From Nematopogon swammerdamellus (Eukaryota; Arthropoda; Insecta; Lepidoptera; Adelidae), in contig OX336345.1 of the NCBI GenBank assembly GCA_946902875.1, forward strand, positions 2,945,395 through 3,009,394: a stretch of DNA of 64,000 nt, given 5' to 3'. Below are positions 1-10,109 of the stretch, in pieces. The position numbers and the translations under genes were made by a program. The notes beneath the pieces were generated by a model. That model ran no database searches. It saw only the letters and a program-made list of their open reading frames with translations, and had not been told where the DNA came from. The first letter of the stretch is position 1. The number at the start of each line of letters is the position of its first letter.

Positions 1-54
1 TTGATCCTATATTAAAGCACTAGCTGAGCCCGCGGCTCCGCTCGCGTTGAAATT

Positions 55-1440
55 CGTATTTCAAAGAAGACAGTAAGTAACTGAGGGCGAGGCCGAAGGC
101 CGAGCTGCGTTCAGGAAGACTATAAACCTTCTCGAAGAAAGTAAGTAACTAAGGGCGAGGCCGAAGGCCGAGCTGCGTTCAGGAAGACGATAAACCTTAT
201 CTAAGAAAGTAAGTAATTAAGGGCGAGGCCGAAGGCCGAGCTGCGTTCAGGAAGACGATAAACCTTATCTAAGAAAGTAAGTACTTAAGGGCGAGGCCGA
301 AGGCCGAGCTGCGTTCAGGAAAACTATAAACCTTCCCGAAGAAAGTAAGTAACAAAGAGCGAGGCCGAAGGCCGAGCTTCGTCCAAGGAGAGGATAAACA
401 TTCTCGAAGAAAGTAAGTAACTGAGGGCGAGGCCGAAGGCCGAGCTGCGTTCAGGAAGACTATAAACCTTCTCGAAGAAAGTAAGTAACTAAGGGCGAGG
501 CCGAAGGCCGAGCTGCGTTCAGGAAACTATAAACCTTCCCGAAGAAAGTAAGTAACAAAGAGCGAGGCCGAAGGCCGAGCTTCGTCCAAGAAGAGGATAA
601 ACCTTCTCGAAGAAAGTAAGTAACTGAGGGCGAGGCCGAAGGCCGAGCTGCGTTCAGGAAGACGATAAAACCTTATCTAAGAAAGCAAGTAACAAACGGC
701 GAAGCCGAAGGCCGAGCTGCGTTCAGGAAGACGATAAACATTCTCGAAGACAGTAAGTAACTATGGGCGAAGCCGAAGGCCGAGCTGCGTTCAGGAAGAG
801 GATAAACCTTCTCGAAGAAAGTAAGTAACTGAGGGCGAGGCCCAAGGCCGAGCTGCGTTCAGGAAGACCATAATCCTTCTCGAAGAAAGTAAGTAACTGA
901 AGGCGAGGCCGAAGGCCGAGCTGTGTTCAGGAAGACGATAAACCATCTCTAAGAAAGAAAGTAATTAAGGGCGAGGCCGAAGGCCGACCTGCGTTCAGGA
1001 AGAGGGATACACTTTTCGATGAAAGTAAGTAACAAAGAGCGAGGCTGAAGCCGAGCTGCGTTTAGGAAGTCTATAAACCTTCTCGAAGAAAGTAAGTAAC
1101 TGAGGGCGAGGCCGAAGGCCGAGCTCCGTTTAGGAAGAGGATAAACCATGGGTCAGGCCGAAGCCGACCTGCGTTAAGGAAGAGGATTAACCTTCTTGAT
1201 GAAGGTTACTACTTCTTGAAAGTAAGTAACTATGGGCGAGGCCGAAGGCCGAGCTGTATTCTGGAAGACGATAAACCTTCAAGACGATAAACCTTCTCGA
1301 TTTCTCGATGAAAGTAATGGCGTTTAGATAAACGATAAAACTTCTTAAATAAAGTAAGTAACTAACGGCGAGGCTTCAGGCTAAGCTGCATTCTGGAATA
1401 CAATAAACCTCCACGAAGAAAGTAAGTAACTAAGGGCGAG
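55..1440. repeat. Satellite-like tandem array, about 68-bp unit, about 20 copies
   Basis: A unit of about 68 bp containing GGGCGAGGCCGAAGGCCGAG and then CTGCGTTCAGGAAGA, AAACCTTCTCG and GAAAGTAAGTAACT is repeated head to tail. Copies differ by point changes and small indels. Each unit carries the short inverted core GGCCGAAGGCC. The array is preceded at 20-50 by the start of an element-L-like module and ends abruptly at a poly-C tract. It probably extends past the left edge only as degenerate sequence. Open frames across it are products of the repetition. Confidence 0.95.
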
Positions 1441-1456
1441 GCCACCGTCACACCCA

Positions 1457-1457
<1 letters not shown>

Positions 1458-1498
<41 letters not shown>
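1458..1498. repeat. Poly-C tract (41 C)
   Basis: An uninterrupted run of C marks the end of the 68-bp array. A second run of 22 C lies at 2051-2072. Such tracts can form i-motif or G-quadruplex structures and are prone to assembly-length error. Confidence 0.95.
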
Positions 1499-1582
1499 TA
1501 TTTATTTGTTTTGAGTAGCTATAATTATGATTTTCTTTTAAAAAAAACCGATATTCCCATACAATCTTTAACACTCCGTTTC

Positions 1583-1850
1583 CGTTTCTCCCTCTCCCTC
1601 TCCCTCTCCCTCTCCCTCTCCCTCTCCCTCTCCCTCTCCCTCTCCCTCTCCCTCTCCCTCTCCCTCTCCCTCTCCCTCTCCCTCTCCCTCTCCCTCTCCC
1701 CTCCTCCCTCTCCCTCTCCCTCTCCCCTCTCCCTCTCCTCTCCCTCTCCCTCTCCCTCTCCCCTCTCCCTCTCCCTCTCCCTCTCCCTCTCCCTCCCTCC
1801 CTCTCCCTCTCCCTCTCCCTCCATCTCCCTGCCTCTCCCTCCCTTCCGTT
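1583..1850. repeat. (CTCTCC)n hexanucleotide microsatellite
   Basis: About 270 bp of CTCTCC repeats with a few interruptions (extra C or T near 1700-1800). The complementary strand is pure purine, GGGAGA-type. It produces long but meaningless Gly-Arg and Glu-Arg frames on the minus strand and Ser-Leu frames on the plus strand. Confidence 0.95.
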
Positions 1851-2162
1851 GAGTCTGGCCATCATCGCTACTTGGAGTAAATATGGCAACCCCAAAGATG
1901 GTAAACAGACAGACATACAGACATACTTACAGACAGACAGAATAAAGGTAAGGAAGAAAGGAAAGGATAAGGATAAGGGGGATTCCATCGCTCTACCTCC
2001 ACCTCCCCTCCCGCCCCTCCCTCACCCCCCTCCCTATATGCGACTACTTACCCCCCCCCCCCCCCCCCCCCCTCTACCCCTCCCCCTTCAGGATATTGTA
2101 ATGTCATCGGTTCTTACTCGGGTGAATGATTCCGTGTCCGTTACATACAAATATTGCCAAGT

Positions 2163-2362
2163 GCTCTCATATTTCACTTCACTGCTACCCTCATAAGCCA
2201 TTTAGCGTGATAGTAAGTAGCCTATAGTTGATGGGAAGAATCAAGCTATCCGTAGAATTTTGTTTTATTAAAATCGGTTCAGTGGTTCTCGAGTTATAAG
2301 CGGACAGACAGACACTCAGACATACAGAAAGCAGACGTTGGATTTTATTATAGGTAAGGAAG
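2163..2362 (+). repeat. Element L copy, 5' truncated
   Basis: Matches the copies at 11239, 11922 and 53607 from CTCATATTTCACTTCACTGC through the AAAATCGGTTCAGTGGTT motif and the GACAGACAGAC stretch to GGATTTTATTATAGGTAAGG. The usual head CTAGCTGTGCCCGCGG is missing. The family looks like the 3' end of a retroelement; its class is not established from this sequence. Confidence 0.8.
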
Positions 2363-2534
2363 GAAGGAAAGGAATAAGGAAGGGTCCTTTGACATCATTT
2401 GCTACAGGCCTTGCGCTGGCTTAATCCATCACAGTGTAAAATTACTTGACGATATACCTAGAGACATTGGTTGTTGATACCCATGTATGTATGTACTAAA
2501 TAGGTATAGTCTATCTAGAATAGAACAGATTTTT

Positions 2535-2540
2535 TTTATT
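2535..2540 (-). terminator. Polyadenylation signal of the cuticular protein gene
   Basis: AATAAA on the minus strand, about 185 nt beyond the stop codon at 2723-2725. It is the first canonical signal after the stop, so the 3' UTR probably ends a little below 2530. Confidence 0.6.
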
Positions 2541-2722
2541 TACACAATACACATTACAATTCATGATCAACAGACTGCGGTCAAATCTAAGTACAGTACT
2601 TATGCAGACGTTTCATTATGAAACTTCAAAAGCATTCCTCGCTCGGATCACTTTTAAATTACAACGCCCTTAGAGCCTAAGCAGTATTCACCCTAAAATA
2701 AATAAAGTCTTGAGTAGGTACA

Positions 2723-3781
2723 CTAGTGATTACTGGGCGACCGGAACGGCCTCTTGGACTTCTTGCCCATCGCGTTGAGGTCGATCGTCACACCGTTGGG
2801 CAACACCGCCTTGTTGTCCTGCCAGTCGATGAAACCCTTCTCGTCCTGCTCCTCCTGGTTCTTGTCGCACCGGATGCCCGTCTCGTACGAGTAGTCCCGC
2901 TTCAGACCGTCCGGGTCGACGTAGCCGTACCTGCCGCGCGTCACGCAGTCCACGCCGATCGTCTCTTCCTTGAAGGAGCCGTCGTCGTTCTCGAAGCCCC
3001 ACGTGATGCTGCCGTCGGGGTTGTCCTCGCGGTACTTTCTGATCACCTGCGCGACTGGCTTCTTCTCTCGCTGCGACGGGTTGTACTTCTGCACAGGCGC
3101 GCTTTTGATCGGCTGCCTCGTGACCGGCTCCGGGGCGCGGTTGTATTGCCGCACGGGCTGGATCGGCGCGTCTTCCTCGTCCTGGAACAGCTGCGGGCGC
3201 GGCTCCGGTCTAAACTGAGGCCTCTGCGGTCTCTGAGACAGCGGTTGTACTCGGGCTGGCTGCTGTTTAATAGGCGCTTCGTGACGGATCGGAGTCGGGT
3301 TCGCGAATGGCCTAAACGACTGAGGCGGCGGCAGCTTATTCTGTTCCGGCCGGAAGGTGGACGGCGTCGACTGCTGAAAACTGTTCGGGTTGAAGAGTGG
3401 CAACTTGGGCTGAGGAGTGGTCGTCGGGGCGAAGTCGTAGAGATCTCCCGACTGCTCCGTGGTGAAGAAGCTCGGAGCGAACGCTGTCGGCGTGTTCACG
3501 TCCTGGAGGTCATCCTCGGGCTCCTCGGTGACGGGTTTCGCCTGCTCTTCTAGCGATTGGAAGTTGGGACGAGGAGAGGCGTCGACGGACTTGAAGGAGG
3601 GCCTGCCGAGGCCGGGTCTGCGGATTCTGGCGACCTGGGGGGCGCCTTGTGGGGCCTGGACTCGCGCTTGCCGGAAGCCGGAGGGTCTGACGCCAACTTG
3701 GATGGCGCCGGGGATGTTTATCCGCGGCGGGGACGGGGAGTCGAACTGCGCGCTGACCGCCACGGCCAGCAAAGCCAATAT
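2723..3781 (-). CDS. Cuticular protein with chitin-binding (Rebers-Riddiford type) domain, main exon
   Basis: Structural protein of the extracellular cuticle. This exon encodes 352 residues and a stop. It opens at an acceptor (TTGCTTCCAG) in phase 0 with ILALLAVAVSA, the hydrophobic core of a signal peptide. The ATG is therefore not here but in the small exon at 19405-19419. A Pro/Gln/Arg-rich low-complexity region fills the next 230 or so residues. The C-terminal third carries the chitin_bind_4-like block: DGSITWGFENDDGSFKEE, then DCVTRGRYGYVDPDG and a second Cys in GIRCDK. This is followed by an acidic stretch and DWQDNKAVLPNGVTIDL. The paired Cys and YGYVDPDG are known from a subset of insect CPR proteins (established knowledge); the exact ortholog is not assigned. 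The exon is much richer in G+C than its surroundings. The antisense frames here are shadows. Confidence 0.93.
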   Translation of the reverse strand: MLALLAVAVSAQFDSPSPPRINIPGAIQVGVRPSGFRQARVQAPQGAPQVARIRRPGLGRPSFKSVDASPRPNFQSLEEQAKPVTEEPEDDLQDVNTPTAFAPSFFTTEQSGDLYDFAPTTTPQPKLPLFNPNSFQQSTPSTFRPEQNKLPPPQSFRPFANPTPIRHEAPIKQQPARVQPLSQRPQRPQFRPEPRPQLFQDEEDAPIQPVRQYNRAPEPVTRQPIKSAPVQKYNPSQREKKPVAQVIRKYREDNPDGSITWGFENDDGSFKEETIGVDCVTRGRYGYVDPDGLKRDYSYETGIRCDKNQEEQDEKGFIDWQDNKAVLPNGVTIDLNAMGKKSKRPFRSPSNH

Positions 3782-4202
3782 CTGGAAGCAAAGGAAGGAT
3801 CGATGTTATTCACGTCTGTCGTGAGCGTTTTGTGTCTCGACGAAACTCAAGAATTGCTACATAACGAATGTAATCTCAGTTCAATGGCTCGGCAGTTAAT
3901 GCAGCCGCCTACGTGTGCACTGTACTAAATAGAAACCGTTCGCAACTCTCGCCCGCCGCCGCCTTCCTACATGACGCGGAGAAGGAAGTTTCACTCTCGG
4001 CGATGTTGACGAGATTGCTTTATTAGAAATCTGGACATGTCTGCTGCGGAACTGCGTGGCTACCGACACAAAGCTGGATCACATAAGTGAAACTGGATTG
4101 TGAGGCAGTGTCAATTTTGATCCTCAATATAAAAAAATCTACACTGAGTTTTCCAGTTGAATTATGGCAATACAATAGTTCTACTCTACTTTCATTTTGG
4201 AT

Positions 4203-4400
4203 TTTATAACCCACTAGCTGCGCCCGCGACTTCGTCCGCGTTGACTTATCACGACGCCATCTACCGGGTTAAATTGTATTTTCAAACCATCCAGGGATCC
4301 ACTCAAATATACACAAAAATTTTCATCCAAATCGGTTCAGCCGTTTAGGAGGAGTTAGGTGACAAACACACGTACAGAAGAATTATAGATATAAGGATTT
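4203..4400 (+). repeat. Element L-like retroelement tail (divergent)
   Basis: Starts CTAGCTGCGCCCGCGACTTC, continues with CCAAATCGGTTCAGCCGTTT and ends AGAATTATAGATATAAGGAT. Same layout as element L but a separate subfamily. Confidence 0.65.
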
Positions 4401-5482
4401 GTAAAGAATTTTGAATGTTTTCAATTACATTTATCAACACGAATAACCCTTAAAATAACTTGTTGGATAATAAATTATATTTTGATTGAGTCGATTGCCG
4501 CTACGTAAAATATGCAACCAAAACACCTTGAGTTATTAATAGGTATCTACCACCGAACCGGCTGCGGTTCGCTGGTCGTGTCTTACATTTCACCGCTCCC
4601 TCGCGCGACCTCAACTTGGCTTTCAAGTAAATCAGATCATAACTTAGGCATTGCTCGCTCTATATGCCCGTGCATACACCACACACATGTAGATTATGCA
4701 TGTACCTACTCTGATGGAGGTCAAGGTGGACAGATGGAATTACTGTAGGGCTCAACCTGTCAAACTGGATCTAGAATATAACATTGGCCTTCTTGAAATC
4801 TGAAGGAATTCAAGACTATTGCCATTTGGGTCTCTATATTATTGCGACGCTACAGTACTCTTAAGCTGTATTTAATTGTTAAATCCCCACGGAATATTTT
4901 ATCTTTTCCCAGACAAGGTAAACTTAAACACTTGACACTGAATTTGGACAGGGGACAAAATGTTAATTTAGTAAAACAATTTGAATCTTTAGAGCTGGTG
5001 CAGATGGCACCACTTGCTATTATGTACAAATGGAAAATCCGGCTCGAAGGACCAGCATGAAGCGAATATTAGGTAGGTACTTACTACGTTGCAATTCTCA
5101 CAAAGACTACTTGTCATATAATTGGACCGGGAATCACCAATAGTATCAAAGGTTTAGCTTTGTTTACCTATATCAGAAGCCTCCGTTTTCGTGTATAATT
5201 ACCTAAAAATTATGTATGTAACCATGCTGTTTTGCGCTCGTGGGTTTGTTTACTCTAACTAACCAGTGGATACGCCGCGGTTCCCCACCAGTTAGCTCAC
5301 GATTAGCAACTCTAACTGGACCAGTCTGAATCAACTGTGTTGCGCTGCGAACTAGAAAAGCCTTAGGGAACCAGTTGTGTTCGGCTCCGTTGGCGGTGCC
5401 GAGCAGTAACGTAATCGTCGCCTTATTCGACTGGCGGTCGAAACTGCAGTAACATCGATGGTCTGGAACTTTGTTCAGTGTG
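4401..5482. other. About 1.1 kb with no gene recognised
   Basis: Both strands read through scattered stops. Short frames near 4512 and 4842 have no recognisable domain, splice context or repeat identity. The G+C rises around 5270-5440 without a coding signal. Confidence 0.5.
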
Positions 5483-5735
5483 TGGTTGTTTTTTTTTTAT
5501 GGATACTGACACGGTTGGCTACATCACCTACAACATCCGTGATGTCAGCCCATACCACCGGGTGAACTTGGTGCCACGTCAGCCTTCCCTTCGGTCGTGC
5601 CTGAACTGGACTGGACGGAAAACAAAAACTATTTACATAGCCGTTTCGAGCGACCTTTCATTCAGTGCGGTGGTACCAACCCGGGCGGGTTAAACCCTAC
5701 CACCTAGTAATATAAGAAGGGAGTCATATCCCTTG
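5483..5735 (-). mobile_element. SINE-A, partial, joined to a fragment of element F
   Basis: Reverse complement of the SINE-A tail and body: ATGGATACTGACACGGTTGG, then CACTGAACTGGA-like sequence, then CCTACCACCTAGTAATATAAG. It continues into GGGAGTCATATCCCTT, which belongs to element F. The same junction occurs at 16900-16940. Confidence 0.8.
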
Positions 5736-6241
5736 TTGTTGTCTCGAGTTGTCTCGAGTGTGTGGTGATTGGTCACCGATGGAGTTTTTTTTTTTGCACC
5801 CCTAAAGTTAGCCCGTCACAACTTGGTGTACTAAGTGACATGCCAGTGGTCTACACACAGACAGCGGTGGTCAATTTAGTTTTAGTATCATACATAGAGT
5901 CTACAAACGCTCATAAAACAAATAGCAACTTACTCTATGACCACCCCTTACAGATTTATTATTAGTATTGATGGTAACAAAGTAGTGCGGTAATCCCTTT
6001 GTTACAGCAACTGTACTTAGATGCAAACGCAATACGGAGCCGCACCTTTTCATAATTAGATCGTTACACTGATATCAGAAATCTGAAATTATAAGCCGTA
6101 TTGAACACGATTCTCAATTGTTCGATAGCTGTCGTCGCGGAGAGAGAATTTAAAACTGTATTGTATCCAAGTAGGTGTAACATTATCTAGCTACGAGATA
6201 TCCGTGATATAAATGAGCCTATACACGCCCTCGTATATATT

Positions 6242-6566
6242 TTTTGAGTTCCGTATCCGTCGTACGCGACCCTATTAGTAAGCCTACGCCGTCTGTCTGT
6301 CTGTCTGTCCGTCTGTCCCAGGGCTGTACTGTATCTCTTGAACCGTAATAGGTAGCACGTTGAAATTTTCACAGAATATAACAACAAATAAGAAAAGGAA
6401 AAAATCCACGGGGGCCCCCATACAAGAAACTAAAGTGTATGCGCGCCATCTACCGAAAAGAGTATGGAGCATTTTACCTAATACATAGATGGTGTGAGTG
6501 GCGCTGACCATGACATGGCGATACGGAACCCTCGGTGCGCGAGTTCGACTCGCACTTGGCGGTTTT
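6242..6566 (-). mobile_element. Element E (TAGGGTTCCGTA family)
   Basis: Runs from GAGTTCCGTATCCG, through CCTACGCCGTCTGTCTGTCT, CTCTTGAACCGTAATAGGTA and a region rich in A, to CGGAACCCTCGGTGCGCGAG and TTCGACTCGCACTTGGC. The two ends carry inverted GGTTCCGTA/TACGGAACC motifs. Other copies are at 33385, 38092, 58830 and 60620. Confidence 0.8.
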
Positions 6567-6730
6567 TTTATGGATAGTGCGACATGTGGCATCGTTTCAC
6601 CTACAAGTAGGTGTCTAACCTAACGGTGCCCATGGACATTCTGTGATGCACGGGGATTTCGAACGCCTTGTCGCCGGTCTGACAGGAGCCTTTTCACGCC
6701 GCTTTTGTAACCCCAGGCTGTACTTGGGAG
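6567..6730 (-). mobile_element. LINE-J 3' end fragment
   Basis: ATGGATAGTGCGACATGTGG, GTAGGTGTCTAAC and GCCCATGGACATTCTGTG are the reverse complement of the 3' end of the LINE-J copy at 53045-53520. Only the terminal part is present, consistent with 5' truncation. Confidence 0.75.
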
Positions 6731-6772
6731 GAAATAGATATACTTACGCTACGCTTATAATTTGAACTAGAT

Positions 6773-6955
6773 AGTAGTAGGTACTAGTAGGTACCTATGT
6801 AACAAATTACATACAACATATACATAGGTACCTACTAGTAACAATATTTGTTACTAGTAGGTACCTATGTAACAAATTACATACAAAATATGCATAGGTA
6901 CCTACTAGTAACAATATTTGTTACTAGTAGGTACCTATGTAACAAAATTAAAAAT
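6773..6955. repeat. Palindromic tandem repeat
   Basis: The arms ACTAGTAGGTACCTATG and CATAGGTACCTACTAGT alternate, separated by TAACAAATTACATAC-type and AACAATATTTGTT spacers. About two and a half units of roughly 75 bp. Each arm pair can fold into a hairpin, so the block is a chain of potential cruciforms. Confidence 0.9.
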
Positions 6956-7244
6956 ATGTTTTCACAGTCTTGCTTGACTTACCTTTATATTAGTTACTTT
7001 TAGTTTTTTTTGTGGATTCGAAAAAAAAATATTCTTATCGGACCAACCAAAAAGTTGTATCGTTGGGAAAGAAAAATAGTTGATTCGTTTCAATTGGTCA
7101 GTTCAGATGGTCGGAGTGGAAAGCCTGGTTTGATACAGCAGACAATTTACAAAGTCAGCTAAAACTTTGACGCCACAAGAATTACATAGGTATAGGTATA
7201 GATTCAGCTTTTCGTTGTTTATTCCTCCATTAGAAATGCTATTG

Positions 7245-7672
7245 TCAGCCTCGATAGCTCAGTGGTGCAGACAGTCAACTTTCGCTATTGAATGTTAAGC
7301 AACGCTGGGTGCGGTCAGTTCTTGGATGGGTGACCGCTGACCGTTGGAGGCTGACCGAGGTTCGGATTCCTCGTAAAACTGTAGGTCCCTTCCCTCCTAA
7401 TCTTACTTGGTGGTAGGGTTAAACCCTACCACCAAGTAAGAGTAGGGTTAAACCCTACTACCCGCCCGGGTTGATACCACCGCACTGAATGAAACGTCGG
7501 TCAAAACGGCTATGTAAATAGTTTGTGTTTTCCGACCAGTTCAGTGTAGCCGGCACGATCAAAGGGGGAAGCACTGACATGGCACCTAGTACACCCGGTG
7601 TTATGGGCTGACATCACGGACGTTGCAGGTGATGTAGCCAACCGTGTCAGATTCCATAAAAAAAAAACTATC
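7245..7672 (+). mobile_element. SINE-A, full length
   Basis: The head has a tRNA A-box-like TAGCTCAGTGGTGCAG. Next comes a 5S rRNA-like block, GTTAAGCAACGCTGGG to TTGGATGGGTGACC, and then a B-box-like GGTTCGGATTCC. The body contains CGGTCAAAACGGCTATGTAAA and CAGTTCAGTGTAGCC. The tail TGATGTAGCCAACCGTGTCA ends in CCATAAAAAAAAA. A perfect 39-bp palindrome (7403-7441) sits in the ACTTGGTGGTAGGG region and looks like a local inverted duplication. Confidence 0.9.
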
Positions 7673-7781
7673 TATTAGGAAGAGTCGATAAAGAACCATC
7701 TAAAAAAATTCAGCAATAGGTACCTACCTATGTCAGTTTTGTGCCCCTCGTTTAATCCGGAGGTCGCGTGCTTGAAATCTC

Positions 7782-7958
7782 TGAATGAAAAGTCGGTTGA
7801 AACGGCTATGTGAATAGTTCGTGTTTTCCGTCCAGTTCAGTGTAGCCGGCGACCAAAGGGAAGCACTGACATGGCATCTACGTCACCAAGGTGTTATGCA
7901 CTGACACGGATGTAATAGGTGATGTAGACAACCGTGTAAGTTCCATAAAAAAAAAAGT
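7782..7958 (+). mobile_element. SINE-A, 5' truncated
   Basis: Starts in the body (TGAATGAAAAGTCGGTTGAA) and ends with the usual GTAAGTTCCATAAAAAAAAA tail. No head, so not transcribable from its own Pol III boxes. Confidence 0.85.
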
Positions 7959-8220
7959 ATGAATGTTCTTGCAAAAGTTCCATACAACTCTCGATTGACG
8001 AAGAAGTTGCAATCTAGAAAGACTAAGTGGGTGTTATTGTGTCAGCAACCACCTGCCCACTTTGCACCTCATGGCAGTTCATCTAGTGCAGCGGTTTCCA
8101 AATAGTGGTACGCGTACCCCTAGGGGTACCAACGCAGGCTGAAGAGAAGGGGTACGTTAAGGTAAAGAGAACGGGATTATTGCATTGGTGTAAATAATCT
8201 CCACTGAAGGAAGAATGTTT

Positions 8221-8597
8221 GTCAGCCTCGATAGCTCAGTGGTGCAGACAGTCGACTGTTGCTATTGATTGTTAAGCAACGCTGGGCGCGGTCAGTACTT
8301 GGATGGGTCACCGCTAGACCGTTGGAGGCTAACCGTGGTTCGGATTCCACGTAATGTAGGTCCCTTCCCTTCTTACCTTACTCGGTGGTAGGGTTCAACC
8401 CGCACGGGTTGGTACAACCGCACTGAATGAAACGTCGGTCGAAACAGCTATGTAAATAGTTTGTGTTTTCCGTCCAGTTCAGTGTAGCCGGCACGATCGA
8501 AGGGAAGCACTGACATGGCACCTAGTTCACCCGGTGTTATGGGCTGACATCACGGATGTTGTAGGTGATGTAGCTGACCGTGTCAGGTTCCATAAAA
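8221..8597 (+). mobile_element. SINE-A, full length, inside the hAT-like element
   Basis: Complete head (GTCAGCCTCGATAGCTCAGT, the 5S-like block and B-box), body, and tail ending in GGTTCCATAAAAAAG. It is one of the best-preserved copies in the window. Confidence 0.9.
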
Positions 8598-8920
8598 AAG
8601 CTTGCCCGCGACCTCGTCCGCGTGGATTAAAAAAAAAGAACAGAATTCGAAATTGAATTTTTTATGTGACGTTGATAGGCTTTTGTTTTTCTTGTCTTTT
8701 ATATTCTTTCTCTCCCGTCCATACTATACTTAATTTGATACTGCTAAGGCTATTTAGCGTGATGGTATATAGCCTATATGTTATTCTGATGTATAAGCTA
8801 TAGTACTGTAAAGTCTCATCAAAATCCGTTCAGTAGTTTTTGCGTGAAAGAGGAACAAAGAAACATACATCCATCCATCTTCACAAACTTTCGCGTTTAT
8901 AATATTAGTATGTAGATTGA
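8598..8920 (+). repeat. Element L-like retroelement tail
   Basis: Starts GCCCGCGACCTCGTCCGCGT, contains TCAAAATCCGTTCAGTAGTT and ends CGCGTTTATAATATTAGTAT, the layout common to insect retroelement 3' ends. It directly follows the SINE-A tail. Confidence 0.7.
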
Positions 8921-9154
8921 ACTTATTAGTAGGATTATTGTGATTACTAAGTATAATAATTATATTAGAACTTAATAAGTGACTGGTACGATGGCTAAAC
9001 AACATTTATTGCCTATTTAAAAATAACAAACATATGAAAATGGTTTATTTAAACATTATACTCAAAGGGTACTTGGGTCTCAGAACATTTGCCAAGGACA
9101 CGGTATGGCCAAGGGGTACCGTTAAAAATTGCATTGGCAGCCGCTGATCTAGTG

Positions 9155-10109
9155 TACTTGCCCAGGGAACCAATGTCCCAACAGCTGGTTCACTGAACTG
9201 CCAAGGTATCGACGACTGTTTCTCAAACGTCTCTCTTGACGCAATGCCGAATTGCGCCTATAGGTATGCAAATCGCACGGTACCTACCCTACGCTGCTGG
9301 TTATAGGCGATAATTTGACAGGCTATGCGGTAGTGTTTGTGCATGTAACAATTTTGACATTGGAAATGTCTTTTCGTTCGCTCCAGTGTAGGCTCCGATT
9401 TCACGAAAAAGTTCGATCCCCCTAGATCTCGGAGAGTTGTTAAGATATGATGTTAAGATAGGATCAGAAGATGCGTATTTATGAGAGCTGTAAGGTGCAA
9501 AAAGAATTATTCGAGAACGTAAAAAACCAAAAAAGTTTTGGCCGAAATACTGAAAAAAAATTCCATTTTTTCGGAATTTTTTATTTTGGCGCTCGATATT
9601 TTGGAAACGAAGAATGATATAAAAAATTTGAGAAAAACTCTGCAAAATTTAGTCAGCTACAATTTGAGCCTAAAACAAAGACGATCGGGTTAAGGGTTTG
9701 CCCTGCAGCCTAACCTTTTTGAAAGAAGTCAGAACGAATTTTTTTTCGAATTCCGTAGATTCATTTCCAATGTGCTCGATAGTCGTGTGAGGCACGAAAT
9801 CCGTGAATTTTTCTGCGGTGGACGAGGCGGACTTATTTAAAATTGAAACTGCTATCAGTTGCTATTGAAGGTATTTATTTCCTCACGATGTTTCCGTTAA
9901 CCGAAGTAAATGATAATAATTGTTGTTGTTCAGTACCTTCTAGTACCATCCATTTTAATAAGCCAGTTAAATACGTGTATTTTAAAGTTATTTATATCCG
10001 GCGGGTTTCATCGGCCACCCCTCAAGGTCACCACCCCCGGTGGCGTGTCATTTTCTTTAAGTCGAGATTAATATCGACCCAGAAACCATGCAAAGCGCTG
10101 TGCGAAACT
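9155..10109. other. About 950 bp without a recognised gene
   Basis: The minus-strand frame at 9301-9645 is rich in Phe, Ile and Asn and shows no domain, start context or splice signal. The block has the look of decayed repeat sequence, but I cannot tie it to another copy in this window. Confidence 0.4.

Larger units (their letters stand above)
8089..9146. mobile_element. hAT-like DNA transposon with nested SINE-A
   Basis: The ends CAGCGGTTTCCAA and TTGGCAGCCGCTG are inverted repeats (11 of 13 match). They are flanked by the perfect 8-bp duplication ATCTAGTG at 8081-8088 and 9147-9154. An 8-bp target duplication and CAG termini are the hAT signature (established knowledge). The original element is only about 360 bp (8089-8220 plus roughly 8921-9146), with no transposase. 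A SINE-A and an element-L-like retroelement tail have landed inside it. Confidence 0.85.

Noticed and set aside
1362..1988. 208-codon minus frame rich in Gly-Arg and Glu-Arg
   Set aside because: It is produced by the CTCTCC microsatellite and poly-C; no domain or gene context.
2726..3553. 275-codon plus-strand frame opposite the cuticular protein exon
   Set aside because: Shadow of a GC-rich coding exon; the minus frame has signal peptide, domain and splice site.
4190..4195. ATGAAA followed by GTAGAG as an alternative first exon (MK) for the cuticular protein
   Set aside because: Phase would fit, but the donor is weak, there is no promoter and it abuts a retroelement tail; the exon at 19405 is better on every count.
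7247..7345. A real 5S rRNA gene
   Set aside because: Only about 40 nt of 5S-like sequence is present, embedded in a repeated SINE head, without the 5' half or terminator.
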